This document shows, in pieces, positions 1 to 9,787 of a stretch of DNA of 64,000 bases. Both the position numbers and the translations under genes were made by a program. Numbering within the stretch: the first letter of the stretch is position 1; the number at the start of each line of letters is the position of its first letter. Origin of the DNA: CAYGDP01 sp964348665 (GTDB lineage Bacteria; Verrucomicrobiota; Verrucomicrobiia; Palsa-1439; CAYGDP01); contig CAYGDP010000022.1 in assembly GCA_964348665.1 (NCBI GenBank), positions 4,698 to 68,697 of the forward strand. The letters run 5' to 3'. A model generated the notes under the pieces. It did not search any database. It saw only the letters and a program-made list of their open reading frames with translations, and had not been told where the DNA came from.

Positions 1-666
1 TCTGCCCGTCGTCGTGAAATGCAGAAACAATACGGACAACAGCAACGTCACCGCTAGCAAAATAACAATCGGCGGAATCTGACCTCCCTGGATGGCCGCT
101 AGCGATACCACCGACGGGTCTTGCACCGGAATCGCGATTGCCCGCGTTACGATCTTTGCCAGCCCGCGCAATACCAGCATCATCGAAAGCGTCGCCACAA
201 ACGGCGAAATGCCAAGCTTGGTCACCAGCAATCCATTGCAGCAACCTATCAACGCTGCCAGCATCAACACAATCGGCAACGCTTGCCATGCCGGCAAACC
301 CCAGCCGGCCAACCCGCCCGCCGTCGAATCGCTCGTCAGCAGAAACGCCGTCATTACCCCGCTGATCCCCACAATCGCGCCCACTGACAAATCAAACCCG
401 CCGGCGATGATCACAAACGTCTGGCCCAGCGCCAGAATCCCCAGCAACGCAATCTGACGCCCCAGCGATTGCTGATTTGTCACGCTCCAAAATGTTTCCC
501 TCGCCCCACCCCAAACCCAACCGTCCGACGTATGCACCGGCCCGAACGAAATGAAAAGCAACATCACTCCCAGCGCGCCAAGCATCGCCAGCTCGCGAGG
601 TCCCATCAACTCGCGCCAAATGGCGCGCCAGGAATTTTGGGTTGGGGGTTGGGGATCGGCGTTCAT
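1..666 (-). CDS. Sugar ABC transporter permease, RbsC-like (3' part missing)
   Basis: Inner-membrane permease of a ribose/galactose-type ABC importer. I translated the minus strand from the ATG at 664-666; 222 codons stay open to base 1, so the C-terminal third is outside the window. A short soluble N-terminus (MNADPQPPTQNSW) leads into a first membrane segment, followed by the family hallmark GGFDLSVGAIVGISGV, which matches the RbsC/XylH-type transmembrane signature, and further hydrophobic helices. The ATPase of the same system lies just upstream at 859-2370 on the same strand; a substrate-binding protein would be expected beyond the left edge. The start lacks a clear Shine-Dalgarno sequence. 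The sugar carried cannot be told from this fragment. Confidence 0.87.
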   Translation of the reverse strand, partial: MNADPQPPTQNSWRAIWRELMGPRELAMLGALGVMLLFISFGPVHTSDGWVWGGARETFWSVTNQQSLGRQIALLGILALGQTFVIIAGGFDLSVGAIVGISGVMTAFLLTSDSTAGGLAGWGLPAWQALPIVLMLAALIGCCNGLLVTKLGISPFVATLSMMLVLRGLAKIVTRAIAIPVQDPSVVSLAAIQGGQIPPIVILLAVTLLLSVLFLHFTTTGR

Positions 667-858
667 TTTATCTCGTGGCATATACTACCACAAATGAACG
701 CGCCTACATCTCGTTCGGTGGGACTGCGGTGACGCGAAGGCGTGATACTACCCTGATTTCAAGCCAATCGCCGCGCAGGGGCGCGCGGCCTACTAATTTT
801 CCGATTTTCGCGTCGGTTCGCATTTTTGTGGTTTAAAATTTCCGGGCTTTGAACGTTG
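667..858. other. Intergenic gap inside the sugar ABC operon, with a GC hairpin
   Basis: These 192 bases separate the ATPase stop from the permease start, wide for an ABC operon. No reading frame of interest is visible. A GC-rich inverted repeat, CCGCGC at 771-776 and GCGCGG at 783-788, could form a small hairpin in the transcript and may set different expression of the two genes; that role is a guess. Confidence 0.4.
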
Positions 859-2370
859 CTAAATGGCGGCCCGATGCGCGGCCAGCGACATGATTTTTTC
901 TTCGGTGATTTCGTTGCCGGAAAGTTCGCCCGCTATACGTCCCTGATTCATCACAATCACGCGGTCGGCCAAACCGATCACCTCTTCCATCTCGCTCGAC
1001 ACGAGCAAGATCGCCATGCCTTTGGCTGCCATTTCGGCGATGAGCGCGTGGATTTCCGCTTTCGCGCCTACGTCCACGCCTCGCGTCGGCTCGTCGAGGA
1101 TGAGAATCTTCGGTTCCAAGGCTAACCATTTTGCCAAGACGATTTTTTGCTGATTGCCGCCGCTCAAGTTCACCGCACGCTGACGTATGCTCGGCGTTTT
1201 GATTCGTAACCGCTCGATGAATTCTAGCGCTGTAGAATTTTCCCAGCGACGATTGAGCCAACCGAGCGGGGAGCGGGCGCTGATTCCGGCGAGCGAGATG
1301 TTTGGACCGACGGCCATCTGCAAAATCAATCCTTGTTCTTTCCGGTCTTCGGGGACAAAACCGATGCCCGCCATGATCGCGTCGCGCGGCGATCGGATCT
1401 GTGCGGAATTGCCAGCAATCAGAATTTCGAAACTATGCGAATCGGTTCCGTGGCGTGAAGCGCGCACGGGGTCCGCTCCGAAAATGGCGCGCATCAGTTC
1501 GGTGCGTCCGCTGCCGACCAAGCCCGCAAAACCAAGGATTTCGCCAGCGCGGACGCTAAAGGAGATGGGAGATGAGAGAGCGAGCGAGGAGAGATTATTT
1601 ACTTCGAGAATTGGTTGCCCGAGTTCGCGATCGGTTTTGCGCGCAAACATCTGAATGTTCCTGCCGACCATCATGCGTTCCAGCGTTGCTCGGTTTCGTT
1701 CGTTGGTCGGCAAGTCGCCAACATTTTTTCCATCACGCAGGACAGTGACGCGGTCGTAGATTTCCAACACTTCATCAAGTTTATGGCTGATATATAGAAT
1801 GGCGATCCCTTGCGATTTCAGGGAGCGGACCAAATCGAGCAGATGTTTTGTCTCTCTTGCCGATAAGGCGCTGGTGGGTTCGTCCATCACGATCAGGCGC
1901 GCGTTCAGCGAGAGGGCGCGCGCGATTTCGAGAAGTTGACGCTGGGCGATGGAAAGTTGTCGCACGGGCAGTGATGCCAGTGTCGCTGGTAGTCCGACGC
2001 GGTCGAGAGCAATTCCGCATTCGCGGGAGAGCGCGCGTCGGCGAATGAAACCAAATCGGCGCGGTTCACGTCCCAAAAATAGATTGGCCTCGGCGGAGAG
2101 ATGAGGGCAGAGATTGAGTTCTTGGTGGATGATGGCGACCCCCAGTTTTTGTGCGCGGGCAACGGAATGCTCTTGAAGTTTTTTCCTGTCAAATTCGATT
2201 GTGCCGGAATCGGGAGCGGTGATTCCGCCAATGATTTTGGTGAGCGTGGATTTGCCGGCGCCGTTCTCGCCGCAGAGACCAACCACTTCGCCAGGGTTGA
2301 GGCACAAATCGACATCAGTAAGCGCTCGCACTCCCGGGTAAGTTTTTGTGATTTTTTCGAGGCGCAGCAT
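859..2370 (-). CDS. Sugar ABC transporter, double ATP-binding protein (RbsA/MglA type)
   Basis: Cytoplasmic ATPase that powers a monosaccharide ABC importer. At 503 residues it has the usual length of the RbsA/MglA/XylG family with two fused nucleotide-binding domains. Domain 1 has Walker A GENGAGKST (about residues 34-42), a signature-like LSIAQRQLLEIARAL and Walker B DEPTSAL. Domain 2 has the degenerate P-loop GLVGSGRTEL typical of this family, the signature LSGGNQQKIVLAKWL and Walker B DEPTRGVDVG. The start is ATG at 2368-2370. It precedes the permease at 1-666 in the same direction. The linker ahead of domain 2 (around 1558-1600) is a TCTC-rich tract resembling the dispersed repeats seen elsewhere in the window. 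Substrate unknown. Confidence 0.93.
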   Translation of the reverse strand: MLRLEKITKTYPGVRALTDVDLCLNPGEVVGLCGENGAGKSTLTKIIGGITAPDSGTIEFDRKKLQEHSVARAQKLGVAIIHQELNLCPHLSAEANLFLGREPRRFGFIRRRALSRECGIALDRVGLPATLASLPVRQLSIAQRQLLEIARALSLNARLIVMDEPTSALSARETKHLLDLVRSLKSQGIAILYISHKLDEVLEIYDRVTVLRDGKNVGDLPTNERNRATLERMMVGRNIQMFARKTDRELGQPILEVNNLSSLALSSPISFSVRAGEILGFAGLVGSGRTELMRAIFGADPVRASRHGTDSHSFEILIAGNSAQIRSPRDAIMAGIGFVPEDRKEQGLILQMAVGPNISLAGISARSPLGWLNRRWENSTALEFIERLRIKTPSIRQRAVNLSGGNQQKIVLAKWLALEPKILILDEPTRGVDVGAKAEIHALIAEMAAKGMAILLVSSEMEEVIGLADRVIVMNQGRIAGELSGNEITEEKIMSLAAHRAAI

Positions 2371-2429
2371 TAGATTCTATCCTCGCAGGATCTACACATC
2401 GGGATTCATTGATCCAGTAAAAAATGACC

Positions 2430-2545
2430 AGGTTTGCGGAAGCAAATTCGAAGCACGTAATTCGAAGGTCAAAACAAATTCAAACCTCAAATCGGGGATG
2501 ACCCGAACTCCGCTGCCCACTATTGTTTGGGTTTTCGACATTCGG
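2430..2545. repeat. Dispersed 'CGAA/AAACAAATT' repeat copy A
   Basis: The gap upstream of the sugar ATPase carries TTCGAAGCACG, AATTCGAAGG and AAAACAAATTCAAA, then TTTTCGACATTCGGATTTG on the right. The same word order (CGAAGC-CGAA-AAACAAATT-AAA) recurs at 41945-42027 and, less exactly, at 51458-51590. This is a by-eye comparison; the exact boundaries are uncertain. Confidence 0.5.
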
Positions 2546-2591
2546 ATTTGGCGGATGAGCTGGGTTATGGATTTGATGGCGGTTTGCCGGG

Positions 2592-3266
2592 TTAGTTGAT
2601 TCCAGTGATACCATCGCCGGGACCTTGGAGTTTTTTCATCATGGCAATACGCTGGACTTCCTGGTGAAGAAAAAAGACGAGTTGGTGGAGCCGGTCGCGG
2701 AGATCGAGCGCTTCAAGCAGTTGTTGTTTCGCGTACGCGTCGGAGAGGAGCAGATCGGAGGCGATATCCGTCAATTGTTCGGGGCTGGTCTGGCTGGTGA
2801 TGTGGTTGAGGACCGGTTTAGACGGGGCGTGGCCGAGTTTGGAAAGTTTTTGGACAAGCTCGCTCACTTTGGCCGAGAGTGCGTCCACTTTGACACAGTC
2901 GGCGTGATGCGTTTGCAGCTCCTCAATCCGCGCGACGCGGTAGGGATTCATTTGGCGAAACCCGACGATCCGGGCGCGACCGACTCCTTGCAAAAGGAGT
3001 TGGGAGGTGCCATCTGGCTGGCGATTGGAGATGCGAATGAGACCGACACCGACGGTTTCATGTACAGGCGGATCGATGGGAAGCTTTTCCCAGCCGCGTT
3101 TCATGAGTGCGATGGAGAAGATGCGATCGGTTTCGAGCGCGGTGGCGAGCATTTCACGGTAGCGCGGCTCGAAGATGCGGAGCGGCATGATAGCTTGCGG
3201 GAAAAGGACGGCATTGGGCAAAACCATCACAGGAATTTCGCATGGCAATTTCACATGGCAAACCAT
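2592..3266 (-). CDS. LON peptidase substrate-binding-domain protein
   Basis: A stand-alone protein of 224 residues with the N-terminal (substrate-binding) domain of Lon proteases, without ATPase or protease domains. The family pattern is visible near the start: IPVMVLPNAVLFPQAIMPLRIFEPRYREML, here split as VLPNAVLFPQ and PLRIFEPRYREML, then LLLQGVGRARI. The C-terminal half is helical, ending in residues rich in Gln/Lys. I chose the ATG at 3264-3266 because it gives the normal domain start; the open frame continues upstream to 3629 but that part overlaps the divergent protease gene and has no family similarity. Probably a cytosolic protein-quality or regulatory factor; the exact job is unknown. 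Confidence 0.85.
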   Translation of the reverse strand: MVCHVKLPCEIPVMVLPNAVLFPQAIMPLRIFEPRYREMLATALETDRIFSIALMKRGWEKLPIDPPVHETVGVGLIRISNRQPDGTSQLLLQGVGRARIVGFRQMNPYRVARIEELQTHHADCVKVDALSAKVSELVQKLSKLGHAPSKPVLNHITSQTSPEQLTDIASDLLLSDAYAKQQLLEALDLRDRLHQLVFFLHQEVQRIAMMKKLQGPGDGITGIN

Positions 3267-3390
3267 ACGCGGTTTGATGGATGAGCGCAAGTGGATGAAA
3301 TGGTGAAAGTTATGTTTGACACGAGCGAGGGCTTTGGCTAGGTTCCGGGACGTTTGACCTTGTGACTTCAACGCAACCTGTGGGCCGCCC

Positions 3391-6300
3391 ATGATGAAAC
3401 TCCGCCGCCTCCGCCGCCTGCATCGCCCGAAACGTCTCGTCGGAGAATTTTTGGAACAGCGGATTGCGCCGGCATTCGACCCCTCCCTTATCCAGCAATT
3501 TGACTGGCACGGGTTGACGGTGGACGTCGTGGGGGGGGAGTGGATCGCCCAGTTTGACGGGTACGATACCACGCGTGCGGGGATCGTCGACAAGCAGCAA
3601 TTACAGGCTGACCTCGGCGGAATTTCCACCGATGTGGTTGCCTTGGATCACCTGGGTGGCGTGAATGCCGTCTTGCTACAAACGCCGACGACGTGGGGTT
3701 ACTCGCAGATCCTAAACGCCGTCGAGGGAATTTCTGGGTTTCGTTCATTGATTCCCAATTTTGTCATTCACACACTTTCCCACTCTGCTGCCACGATCCC
3801 GGATGATCCCCGGTATACGGAACAGTGGGATATGGACAACACGGGTCAATCGAGCGGCACACCGGACGCGGACATTGACGCGCCGGAGGCGTGGGATATC
3901 ACGACGGGAAGTTCCAGCATTGTTGTGGGTGTGATTGATACTGGTGTGAACTATTTGCATCCAGATTTGGCCGCAAATATGTGGACGAATCCAGGAGAAA
4001 TTCCCAACGACAATATCGACAACGATAACAATGGGTTTGTGGATGACTATTACGGTTTTGATTTTATTAACAATGATAGCGATCCCATGGATGACGGTGG
4101 ACACGGGACGCACGTAGCAGGAACCATCGGGGCCGTTGGCGACAATGGATTTGGAGTTGTTGGGGTCAATTGGGACGTTAGCATCATGGCGTTGAAGTTT
4201 TTGGGCACCGATGGCGGATCTACAGCGGACGCCATTGAGGCAATAAATTATGCGACCATGATGAAAACGACCAAGGGGATCAATATCAAGTTGACCAATA
4301 ACAGTTGGGGAGGGGGGCCGTTCGAGGCGGCATTATTTGCAGCCATACAAGCCAACGAACAGGCGGGTATGCTTTTCGTTGCCGCCGCTGGAAATGACAG
4401 CACCAATAACGATCTTATACCGCACTTCCCCTCCAACTACGACCTTCCCAATATCATCTCTGTTGCTTCGACCAATCATAACGATGTTCTCTCCAGTTTT
4501 TCCAATTTCGGCGCGACGACGGTGGATATTGCTGCACCAGGCGGCGATTCTCCTGCCAGCACCACGGGTGGGGATATTCTTTCAACGTGGTGGCCGGGCG
4601 CCAGTTTCGAGTCCATACAAGGCACATCCATGGCGTCGCCTCATGTCGCGGGTGTCGCTGCACTCGTCTGGGCGTCCTGTCCAACTGCCACCTATCAAGC
4701 TGTCCGCGATGCAATCTACGCCGGAGCCGACCCTCTCCCATCATTGTCCGGCCTAGTTGCCACGGGCGCACGTCTCAATGCGTTTGGTGCTTTGACCAAC
4801 ATCGTTGCCCCGCCGTCTCTGGATTTGCAGTCCGCATCCGATAGCGGAGCTTCCGATCAGGATAATGTCACTAACCCAATTTTAAGTCCCAATGGCGATA
4901 TCCGGATGGATGTCAGCGAATCTTTTTTGCCGGCAACAATCGATATTTATCGCAAAGATCCTTTGCTAGGCGATGTGTTGGTGGGGACGATTGTCAATAT
5001 GCCCACCAGTCCGCAAACGTTTACCTTCACCGCGGGGATACTGCAAGAAGGCGAAAACATCCTGTTCGCGCGCGCCACTGCCGCTTGCGGAACCAGCAAG
5101 GATTCGACAGACCTCACAATCACCATCGATACAGTCGCGCCTGTCGTCACGGTCACGCCCGATCTTATCCGGTGTGCTGACACCGGCACTTTCAACTACG
5201 ACAACACCACGACTGATCGTACTCCGACGTTCCTTGGATCTGCGGAACCCGGCTCCGCCGTCAATCTATTTGCTTCTCCTCCGCCGTCCACCTTGATCGG
5301 CACGCAAATCCTCGGTCATTCTCAAACCAACTACAGCATCACATCCAGCGTGTTGACGCCCGGAACTTATACCATCACGGCAACTGCCGAAGATCTCGCG
5401 GGGAATGTCTCAACCGAATCCCCCTCGCTTACCTTCACTCTTGCCGCTGCTTCTCTTCCGGCTGGTATCGATCCGGTATTGATTATCCCGGACATTTTTG
5501 GGTCATGGCCAAAGGATACATTCCTCGACGATTGGATGATCAAAGCTCCCGCCGGTCTCAACCCTGCCAATCTCCAAATCACGCCATTCCAAAGTTCTTA
5601 CACCAACTTGCTCGATTCATTCACCGCCGCCGGGTTCGACCTTGGAACCACATTGTTTTTCGGCGCATGGGATTGGCGGTTGTCGCTCGGTCTGGTGGAT
5701 AAGAAAGTGTTCGGGCTGGGCGATGGCAAGCCGGACATCACCGCTTCTGATATCGCCAGTGGAAATCTGAATTCTGGCGTCGAGTATTTCGCCTATTGGA
5801 TGGATCAGATCGACAAACTTGGTTTCGGCCAAGTGGACGTAGTTGCATTTGGCTCTGGCGCGCTCATCGCCCGTGATTTCATCGAGTCCGGTTTCCACAA
5901 CCCCGCCACACTCAAAATCGACGACTTGGTTTTCGCGGGAGCGCCGCATCGAGGCTATACCGATGCCTATAACGCAATCAATCGCCCGGGATTGCTTGAT
6001 GTGGACGATCCCTGGTATCTTACCCGTGACCTGGCAGTGATGGCTGGCCGCGCACTCTCGCAGTTTGCGCCGTCCATTCTCGATGTTCAGCCCCAATACG
6101 TCGTGGCTGGAATCCTGCCGGCCAACTCCTACCTGACCCGTCTCAATAGCCCCACCTTGCTCGCTGCCCTCAATACTGCCGTCACGGCGCACGGTGTCAC
6201 GGTGACCAACCTCATCGGCACCGGCACACCAACGCCTCAAAACCCGTCCCCCCTCGCAATCAGCACTGATGGCGACGGGGAAGTTCTCGCCAAACTCAGC

Positions 6301-8208
6301 CAGCTGTTCAATTTTCCGGGTGTGGTTAACGTGACCGTCAAAAATTCTTCTCAACTGATCGATATCGCGCCAGTCGGTTTTACCCACGACAGTCTCTCCA
6401 CCGAATTCCAAAATGAAATCTTCGCCGCGCTCCCCTTGCAAAATCCGTCTTGCGGATTCCCGGAAGACGCTCGTGACGATCTCGCGGTCGTCGGCAATAC
6501 CGTTTTCCATGCCGTTGCCATCGGTCAGTCCGTTGTTCCCGCCAACGCCTATTCCGTGATCGAGGATGGTCTCGACGAAGTCCTCACCATGTCCCTCGCT
6601 CGCTCCGCCGATAGTTATATCTCCGTCTGGTTGCAGCCGGATACTGCTGGATTTCCCTCGGTTAGTCTGCGCGATCCCAATGGAAATTCAATCGGCGCCA
6701 TTGGCACCCTGGTTGGCGCGACCGAGTTCAGCACCATCCCGACCGGTGTCCAATTCGCCAATGACTCTGGCCGCTTTATCCTCATCCCGACACCCGATAC
6801 TGGCACGTATTTTCTCGTGGTTGTGCATACCGGTTTGTTCACGGCAAGCATGGTCAATGGCGATACAACCGGTTCCGAAGGAGTTACGGCTGATGCCAGC
6901 AATCCCCCTGCCGGTGTTGTCGGTGCTAATATCTCTGCCATCGTTAGTTTGGAACTGACCGGACAAACTACCTTCGCCCGCTTGAGCGGCACGCAACCCC
7001 TTTCTTTCATTGATGTCGATGGCGATGTCGTGAACCTCCGTCTCTCCGGTACGGGGTTTGCCGACGTCCAACTTCGTCATACCGCCAACAACGCCGATGT
7101 AACCGACCTGATCGATCTCCATGGCGCCACGGCAAGCACATCTCTTTCCGTATCGGTCTCCAAACGCAACGGCGGCAATGGCCGCGTTGATCTTGGGACC
7201 ATTCAGGCGCTTACCGAATCCGGTTTGCCACAAAACTTCGGCGGCATCGCTGTTACCGGGTCGGTTCAATTCGTGACCGTCTCCGGCCGCCTCGGTTCAC
7301 TCACAGCAACGGCTGGGTTGGCGTCCGGCGGCGCCATCAATGTCGGCGCAAACGCCATCGGCGCCTCTTCCGCGGGCTCCATCACTCTCGGCAGCATCGG
7401 CGACGCTGCCACGCTCAATTTCAACGGACTCGATCTCGGTTCGCTTACGCTTACCCACGGCGCCGGCAGCGGCACTCTCACTGCCGATGACATCGGCTCA
7501 ATCAACATAACCGCTGGGAGTTTTAATCTCGACGTTACTGCAACCGGCAGACTCGGCGCCTTCAATCTCACAGGCGGAAACGTTGGCTCGATCATAAGCG
7601 TGGATGATGGCGTCGGCGGTTTCAATCTCCGTCCCACACTCTTCCGTGCCACCGCCATACCCATGGGCGGAGGATTTTACGGTCAACTCTTTAGCGACGA
7701 CGACGTCGGCTCTCTCACAGCACAACGCCTCAATTCCGCCATCGTCAGTATTGCTGGCCATCTTTCTCGATTTGGCGTCAACGCAGACGTTACCAATTCT
7801 CAAATCGCCCCGCTTTCCGTCGGTAGCGCCTCCATTGGTACGCATTTCACCAATTCCGTCCTCCTCGCCGGTGCAAACCTCGGTGCCGATGGCATTCTCG
7901 GTGGGGTAGGTCTCAATACCGACAGTTTCGGCGCCGGATTCATCGCCAGTCTTCGTATTGGTGGCAACGTCTCCAGTGGCGGCATCGCCCCCAGTCTCAT
8001 CACTGCCGGTCTCGATCCCATTGACGCCATCTACAAGAATGGCAACGATACCATCCTCGGCGGCAAAACCAGTTCCATCAAATCGTTCTCCATCGCTGGC
8101 ACTGCTACCGCCGACAGTTATTTCGCCGCCGGTCTCTTCCCCAAGACGGTCTCCATCAACGGCGTCTCTATTGACCCCCTCGTTGATTCCCGATTCCTTG
8201 TCGGATAA
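3391..8208 (+). CDS. Giant secreted subtilase (S8) fused to a lipase-like domain and a beta-rich C-terminus
   Basis: A 1605-residue exported protein. The basic N-terminus runs into FLEQRIAPAF, an LE(P/x)R-type motif common at the start of large surface proteins in Planctomycetes and Verrucomicrobia. A subtilisin domain follows with the full triad: Asp183 (VIDTGV), His238 (GGHGTHVAG) and Ser413 (GTSMASPHVAG). Residues about 500-670 look like Ig-type beta domains. About 695-1010 resembles an LCAT/lipase alpha-beta hydrolase (VLIIPDIFGSW ... VDVVAFGSGALIARDFI), but Gly821 stands where the nucleophile serine should be. A PPC-like domain lies near 1050-1150, and the last 400 residues are Gly/Ala/Ser-rich with repeated 'GS(L/I)' strands, probably a beta-solenoid. 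Protease activity is likely; the hydrolase part is probably a binding module. Confidence 0.9.
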   Translation: MMKLRRLRRLHRPKRLVGEFLEQRIAPAFDPSLIQQFDWHGLTVDVVGGEWIAQFDGYDTTRAGIVDKQQLQADLGGISTDVVALDHLGGVNAVLLQTPTTWGYSQILNAVEGISGFRSLIPNFVIHTLSHSAATIPDDPRYTEQWDMDNTGQSSGTPDADIDAPEAWDITTGSSSIVVGVIDTGVNYLHPDLAANMWTNPGEIPNDNIDNDNNGFVDDYYGFDFINNDSDPMDDGGHGTHVAGTIGAVGDNGFGVVGVNWDVSIMALKFLGTDGGSTADAIEAINYATMMKTTKGINIKLTNNSWGGGPFEAALFAAIQANEQAGMLFVAAAGNDSTNNDLIPHFPSNYDLPNIISVASTNHNDVLSSFSNFGATTVDIAAPGGDSPASTTGGDILSTWWPGASFESIQGTSMASPHVAGVAALVWASCPTATYQAVRDAIYAGADPLPSLSGLVATGARLNAFGALTNIVAPPSLDLQSASDSGASDQDNVTNPILSPNGDIRMDVSESFLPATIDIYRKDPLLGDVLVGTIVNMPTSPQTFTFTAGILQEGENILFARATAACGTSKDSTDLTITIDTVAPVVTVTPDLIRCADTGTFNYDNTTTDRTPTFLGSAEPGSAVNLFASPPPSTLIGTQILGHSQTNYSITSSVLTPGTYTITATAEDLAGNVSTESPSLTFTLAAASLPAGIDPVLIIPDIFGSWPKDTFLDDWMIKAPAGLNPANLQITPFQSSYTNLLDSFTAAGFDLGTTLFFGAWDWRLSLGLVDKKVFGLGDGKPDITASDIASGNLNSGVEYFAYWMDQIDKLGFGQVDVVAFGSGALIARDFIESGFHNPATLKIDDLVFAGAPHRGYTDAYNAINRPGLLDVDDPWYLTRDLAVMAGRALSQFAPSILDVQPQYVVAGILPANSYLTRLNSPTLLAALNTAVTAHGVTVTNLIGTGTPTPQNPSPLAISTDGDGEVLAKLSQLFNFPGVVNVTVKNSSQLIDIAPVGFTHDSLSTEFQNEIFAALPLQNPSCGFPEDARDDLAVVGNTVFHAVAIGQSVVPANAYSVIEDGLDEVLTMSLARSADSYISVWLQPDTAGFPSVSLRDPNGNSIGAIGTLVGATEFSTIPTGVQFANDSGRFILIPTPDTGTYFLVVVHTGLFTASMVNGDTTGSEGVTADASNPPAGVVGANISAIVSLELTGQTTFARLSGTQPLSFIDVDGDVVNLRLSGTGFADVQLRHTANNADVTDLIDLHGATASTSLSVSVSKRNGGNGRVDLGTIQALTESGLPQNFGGIAVTGSVQFVTVSGRLGSLTATAGLASGGAINVGANAIGASSAGSITLGSIGDAATLNFNGLDLGSLTLTHGAGSGTLTADDIGSINITAGSFNLDVTATGRLGAFNLTGGNVGSIISVDDGVGGFNLRPTLFRATAIPMGGGFYGQLFSDDDVGSLTAQRLNSAIVSIAGHLSRFGVNADVTNSQIAPLSVGSASIGTHFTNSVLLAGANLGADGILGGVGLNTDSFGAGFIASLRIGGNVSSGGIAPSLITAGLDPIDAIYKNGNDTILGGKTSSIKSFSIAGTATADSYFAAGLFPKTVSINGVSIDPLVDSRFLVG

Positions 8209-8305
8209 TCGTTCCCCAAATTTTTCGCACCGCACACAAATCTGGAGGCTGTCTCACGTGGCTTCGCTGAGCAAGGTCTATTGCCACAGAATTGTTAGGT
8301 TTAGA

Positions 8306-9106
8306 TCAGCGACTCTTTTGCGCTGCGTTAATGAACGCGGCAAACAAACGCAGGATTTTTGGCGTGTTCCGGAACATCCGTTCCGGATGGAATTGAACGC
8401 CGAGCGCGAAGGGGTGACTGGAGTGTTCGATGGCTTCGATCACTCCGTCCGGCGCGCGCGCGGTGACGCGAAAATCTCTCGCGACGCGCCCGACGGCTTG
8501 GTGATGAAAACTATTCACGCGGAATCGGCTGGCCGACAATATTTCACGCAGCCGGCTCCCCGGCTCGATGCCAATGTCGTGCTCCGCCGGTTTGGGTTTG
8601 CGGCGGTGGAGCACGGGCGGTTCCAAAAATTCCATCGGAAGTTTGGTATTGTGCTTCTTGTGCATTTTTGTAGCAATTTCACATTTCTGCAGCTTCCATG
8701 TTGGAATATCCACAACAAGCGTCCCGCCGCCAGCCACGTTCATCGTTTGAATACCGCGACAGATGCCGAGGACTGGTTTTTGGGCCGCCAGAGTTTCCCA
8801 AATCAGAAAGATTTCCATCTCATCGCGCGCGTCGTCCACTCCGCGGATCAGCTTCTTCTCTTTCGCCGGCAGTTTTGGATCGTATTGTTTCGCGCCAACA
8901 TCGCCGCCGCCGGTGAGAAGCAATCCATCGCAACGGCCGAGTAGCTCCCGAAGCGTGTCGCGATCGGTCGTGAGCGGCAGGATCACAGGGATGCCGCCGG
9001 CGGCTTTGATGGCCTCGGAATAATTGACAGAGAGACGGGAGTCGCGCTGGAAAAAATCCTTGTCGGATTTCTCGACATCCGGCGTCAAACCAATCAGTGG
9101 TTTCAC
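8306..9106 (-). CDS. Class I glutamine amidotransferase-like hydrolase (peptidase C26, PuuD family)
   Basis: Cytosolic hydrolase of the gamma-glutamyl-gamma-aminobutyrate hydrolase family, which cleaves gamma-glutamyl amides, for example in putrescine breakdown. The oxyanion/nucleophile elbow is GICRGIQ with the catalytic Cys, and the catalytic His-Glu pair is in QFHPE near the C-terminus. LLLTGGGDV is the usual glycine loop. I start the gene at GTG 9104-9106 (VKPLIGLTPD), where family similarity begins; the frame stays open upstream to 9184, but those residues look like noise. No putrescine genes are nearby, so the physiological substrate is open. Confidence 0.87.
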   Translation of the reverse strand: MKPLIGLTPDVEKSDKDFFQRDSRLSVNYSEAIKAAGGIPVILPLTTDRDTLRELLGRCDGLLLTGGGDVGAKQYDPKLPAKEKKLIRGVDDARDEMEIFLIWETLAAQKPVLGICRGIQTMNVAGGGTLVVDIPTWKLQKCEIATKMHKKHNTKLPMEFLEPPVLHRRKPKPAEHDIGIEPGSRLREILSASRFRVNSFHHQAVGRVARDFRVTARAPDGVIEAIEHSSHPFALGVQFHPERMFRNTPKILRLFAAFINAAQKSR

Positions 9107-9221
9107 GACTTGATTATAGCACAACGGTGAAAGTGCGCGAGTGTGCTGGCTGAGGTAACATTGCAGTTGACCTGTGGAACACAAAGGCTATGTTTGCGGG
9201 CAACACCATGAGGAGGATCGC

Positions 9222-9740
9222 ATGATTCAATTCGCCTGCCCAAGTTGTCGCAACCAAATCACGGCGTCGGAGCAGCACGCCGGAATGCAAGTTGCCTGTC
9301 CGCATTGCAACACGGCAATGATTGTCCCGCAAGCGGCACCAAGACCTTCTTCCGTGCCTTCGCCGCAGTACTTTCCCGGCTCACAGGGATCTCCCCCGGA
9401 TTTTCTGGATGCGGACATCTTGGGGAAATTAGCGTGGTGGGTGAAGCTCGCCGGAGGTTTTTCGATTTTCGTGGGGGTGATCTATTGCTTGTCTTGCGTC
9501 GGAATACCTCTCGGAGTGATTGCGATCATGATGGGTGTCTTTCTCAATGGGGCATCGATCCAGTTGCGCTCGTATCTTGTCGCGCCGGACGGCATTGCGA
9601 TCAATGAAGCGTTGCGCAAACTAAAGAACTTTTTCCAAACACTCGGCGTAATCATCATCATTCAAATTATCGCCATCGCAATTTTGTTGATTGTGTTCGG
9701 AAGCGGAATTGTGGCCGGCATTATGGATAAGGTGAAATAA
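9222..9740 (+). CDS. Zinc-ribbon membrane protein
   Basis: A 172-residue protein. The first 30 residues hold a zinc ribbon with CPSC and CPHC knuckles (IQFACPSCRNQ, QVACPHCNT), then a Pro/Ser-rich linker, then two or three hydrophobic helices (around GGFSIFVGVIYCLSC, IPLGVIAIMMG and the C-terminal IIIIQIIAIAILLIVFGSG). The start ATG at 9222 is supported by a strong AGGAGG at 9211-9216; an upstream in-frame start is not needed. This small 'zinc ribbon plus DUF' architecture is common in bacteria and its function is not known. Confidence 0.8.
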   Translation: MIQFACPSCRNQITASEQHAGMQVACPHCNTAMIVPQAAPRPSSVPSPQYFPGSQGSPPDFLDADILGKLAWWVKLAGGFSIFVGVIYCLSCVGIPLGVIAIMMGVFLNGASIQLRSYLVAPDGIAINEALRKLKNFFQTLGVIIIIQIIAIAILLIVFGSGIVAGIMDKVK

Positions 9741-9787
9741 GCAGGCGGGCTAACGCCGGCGTATTCACAATCAGACCGTCGAAAGAG

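Noticed and set aside
5617..6510. 297-codon minus-strand frame within the giant protease gene
   Set aside because: Antisense to the lipase-like domain; no independent start signals or motifs.
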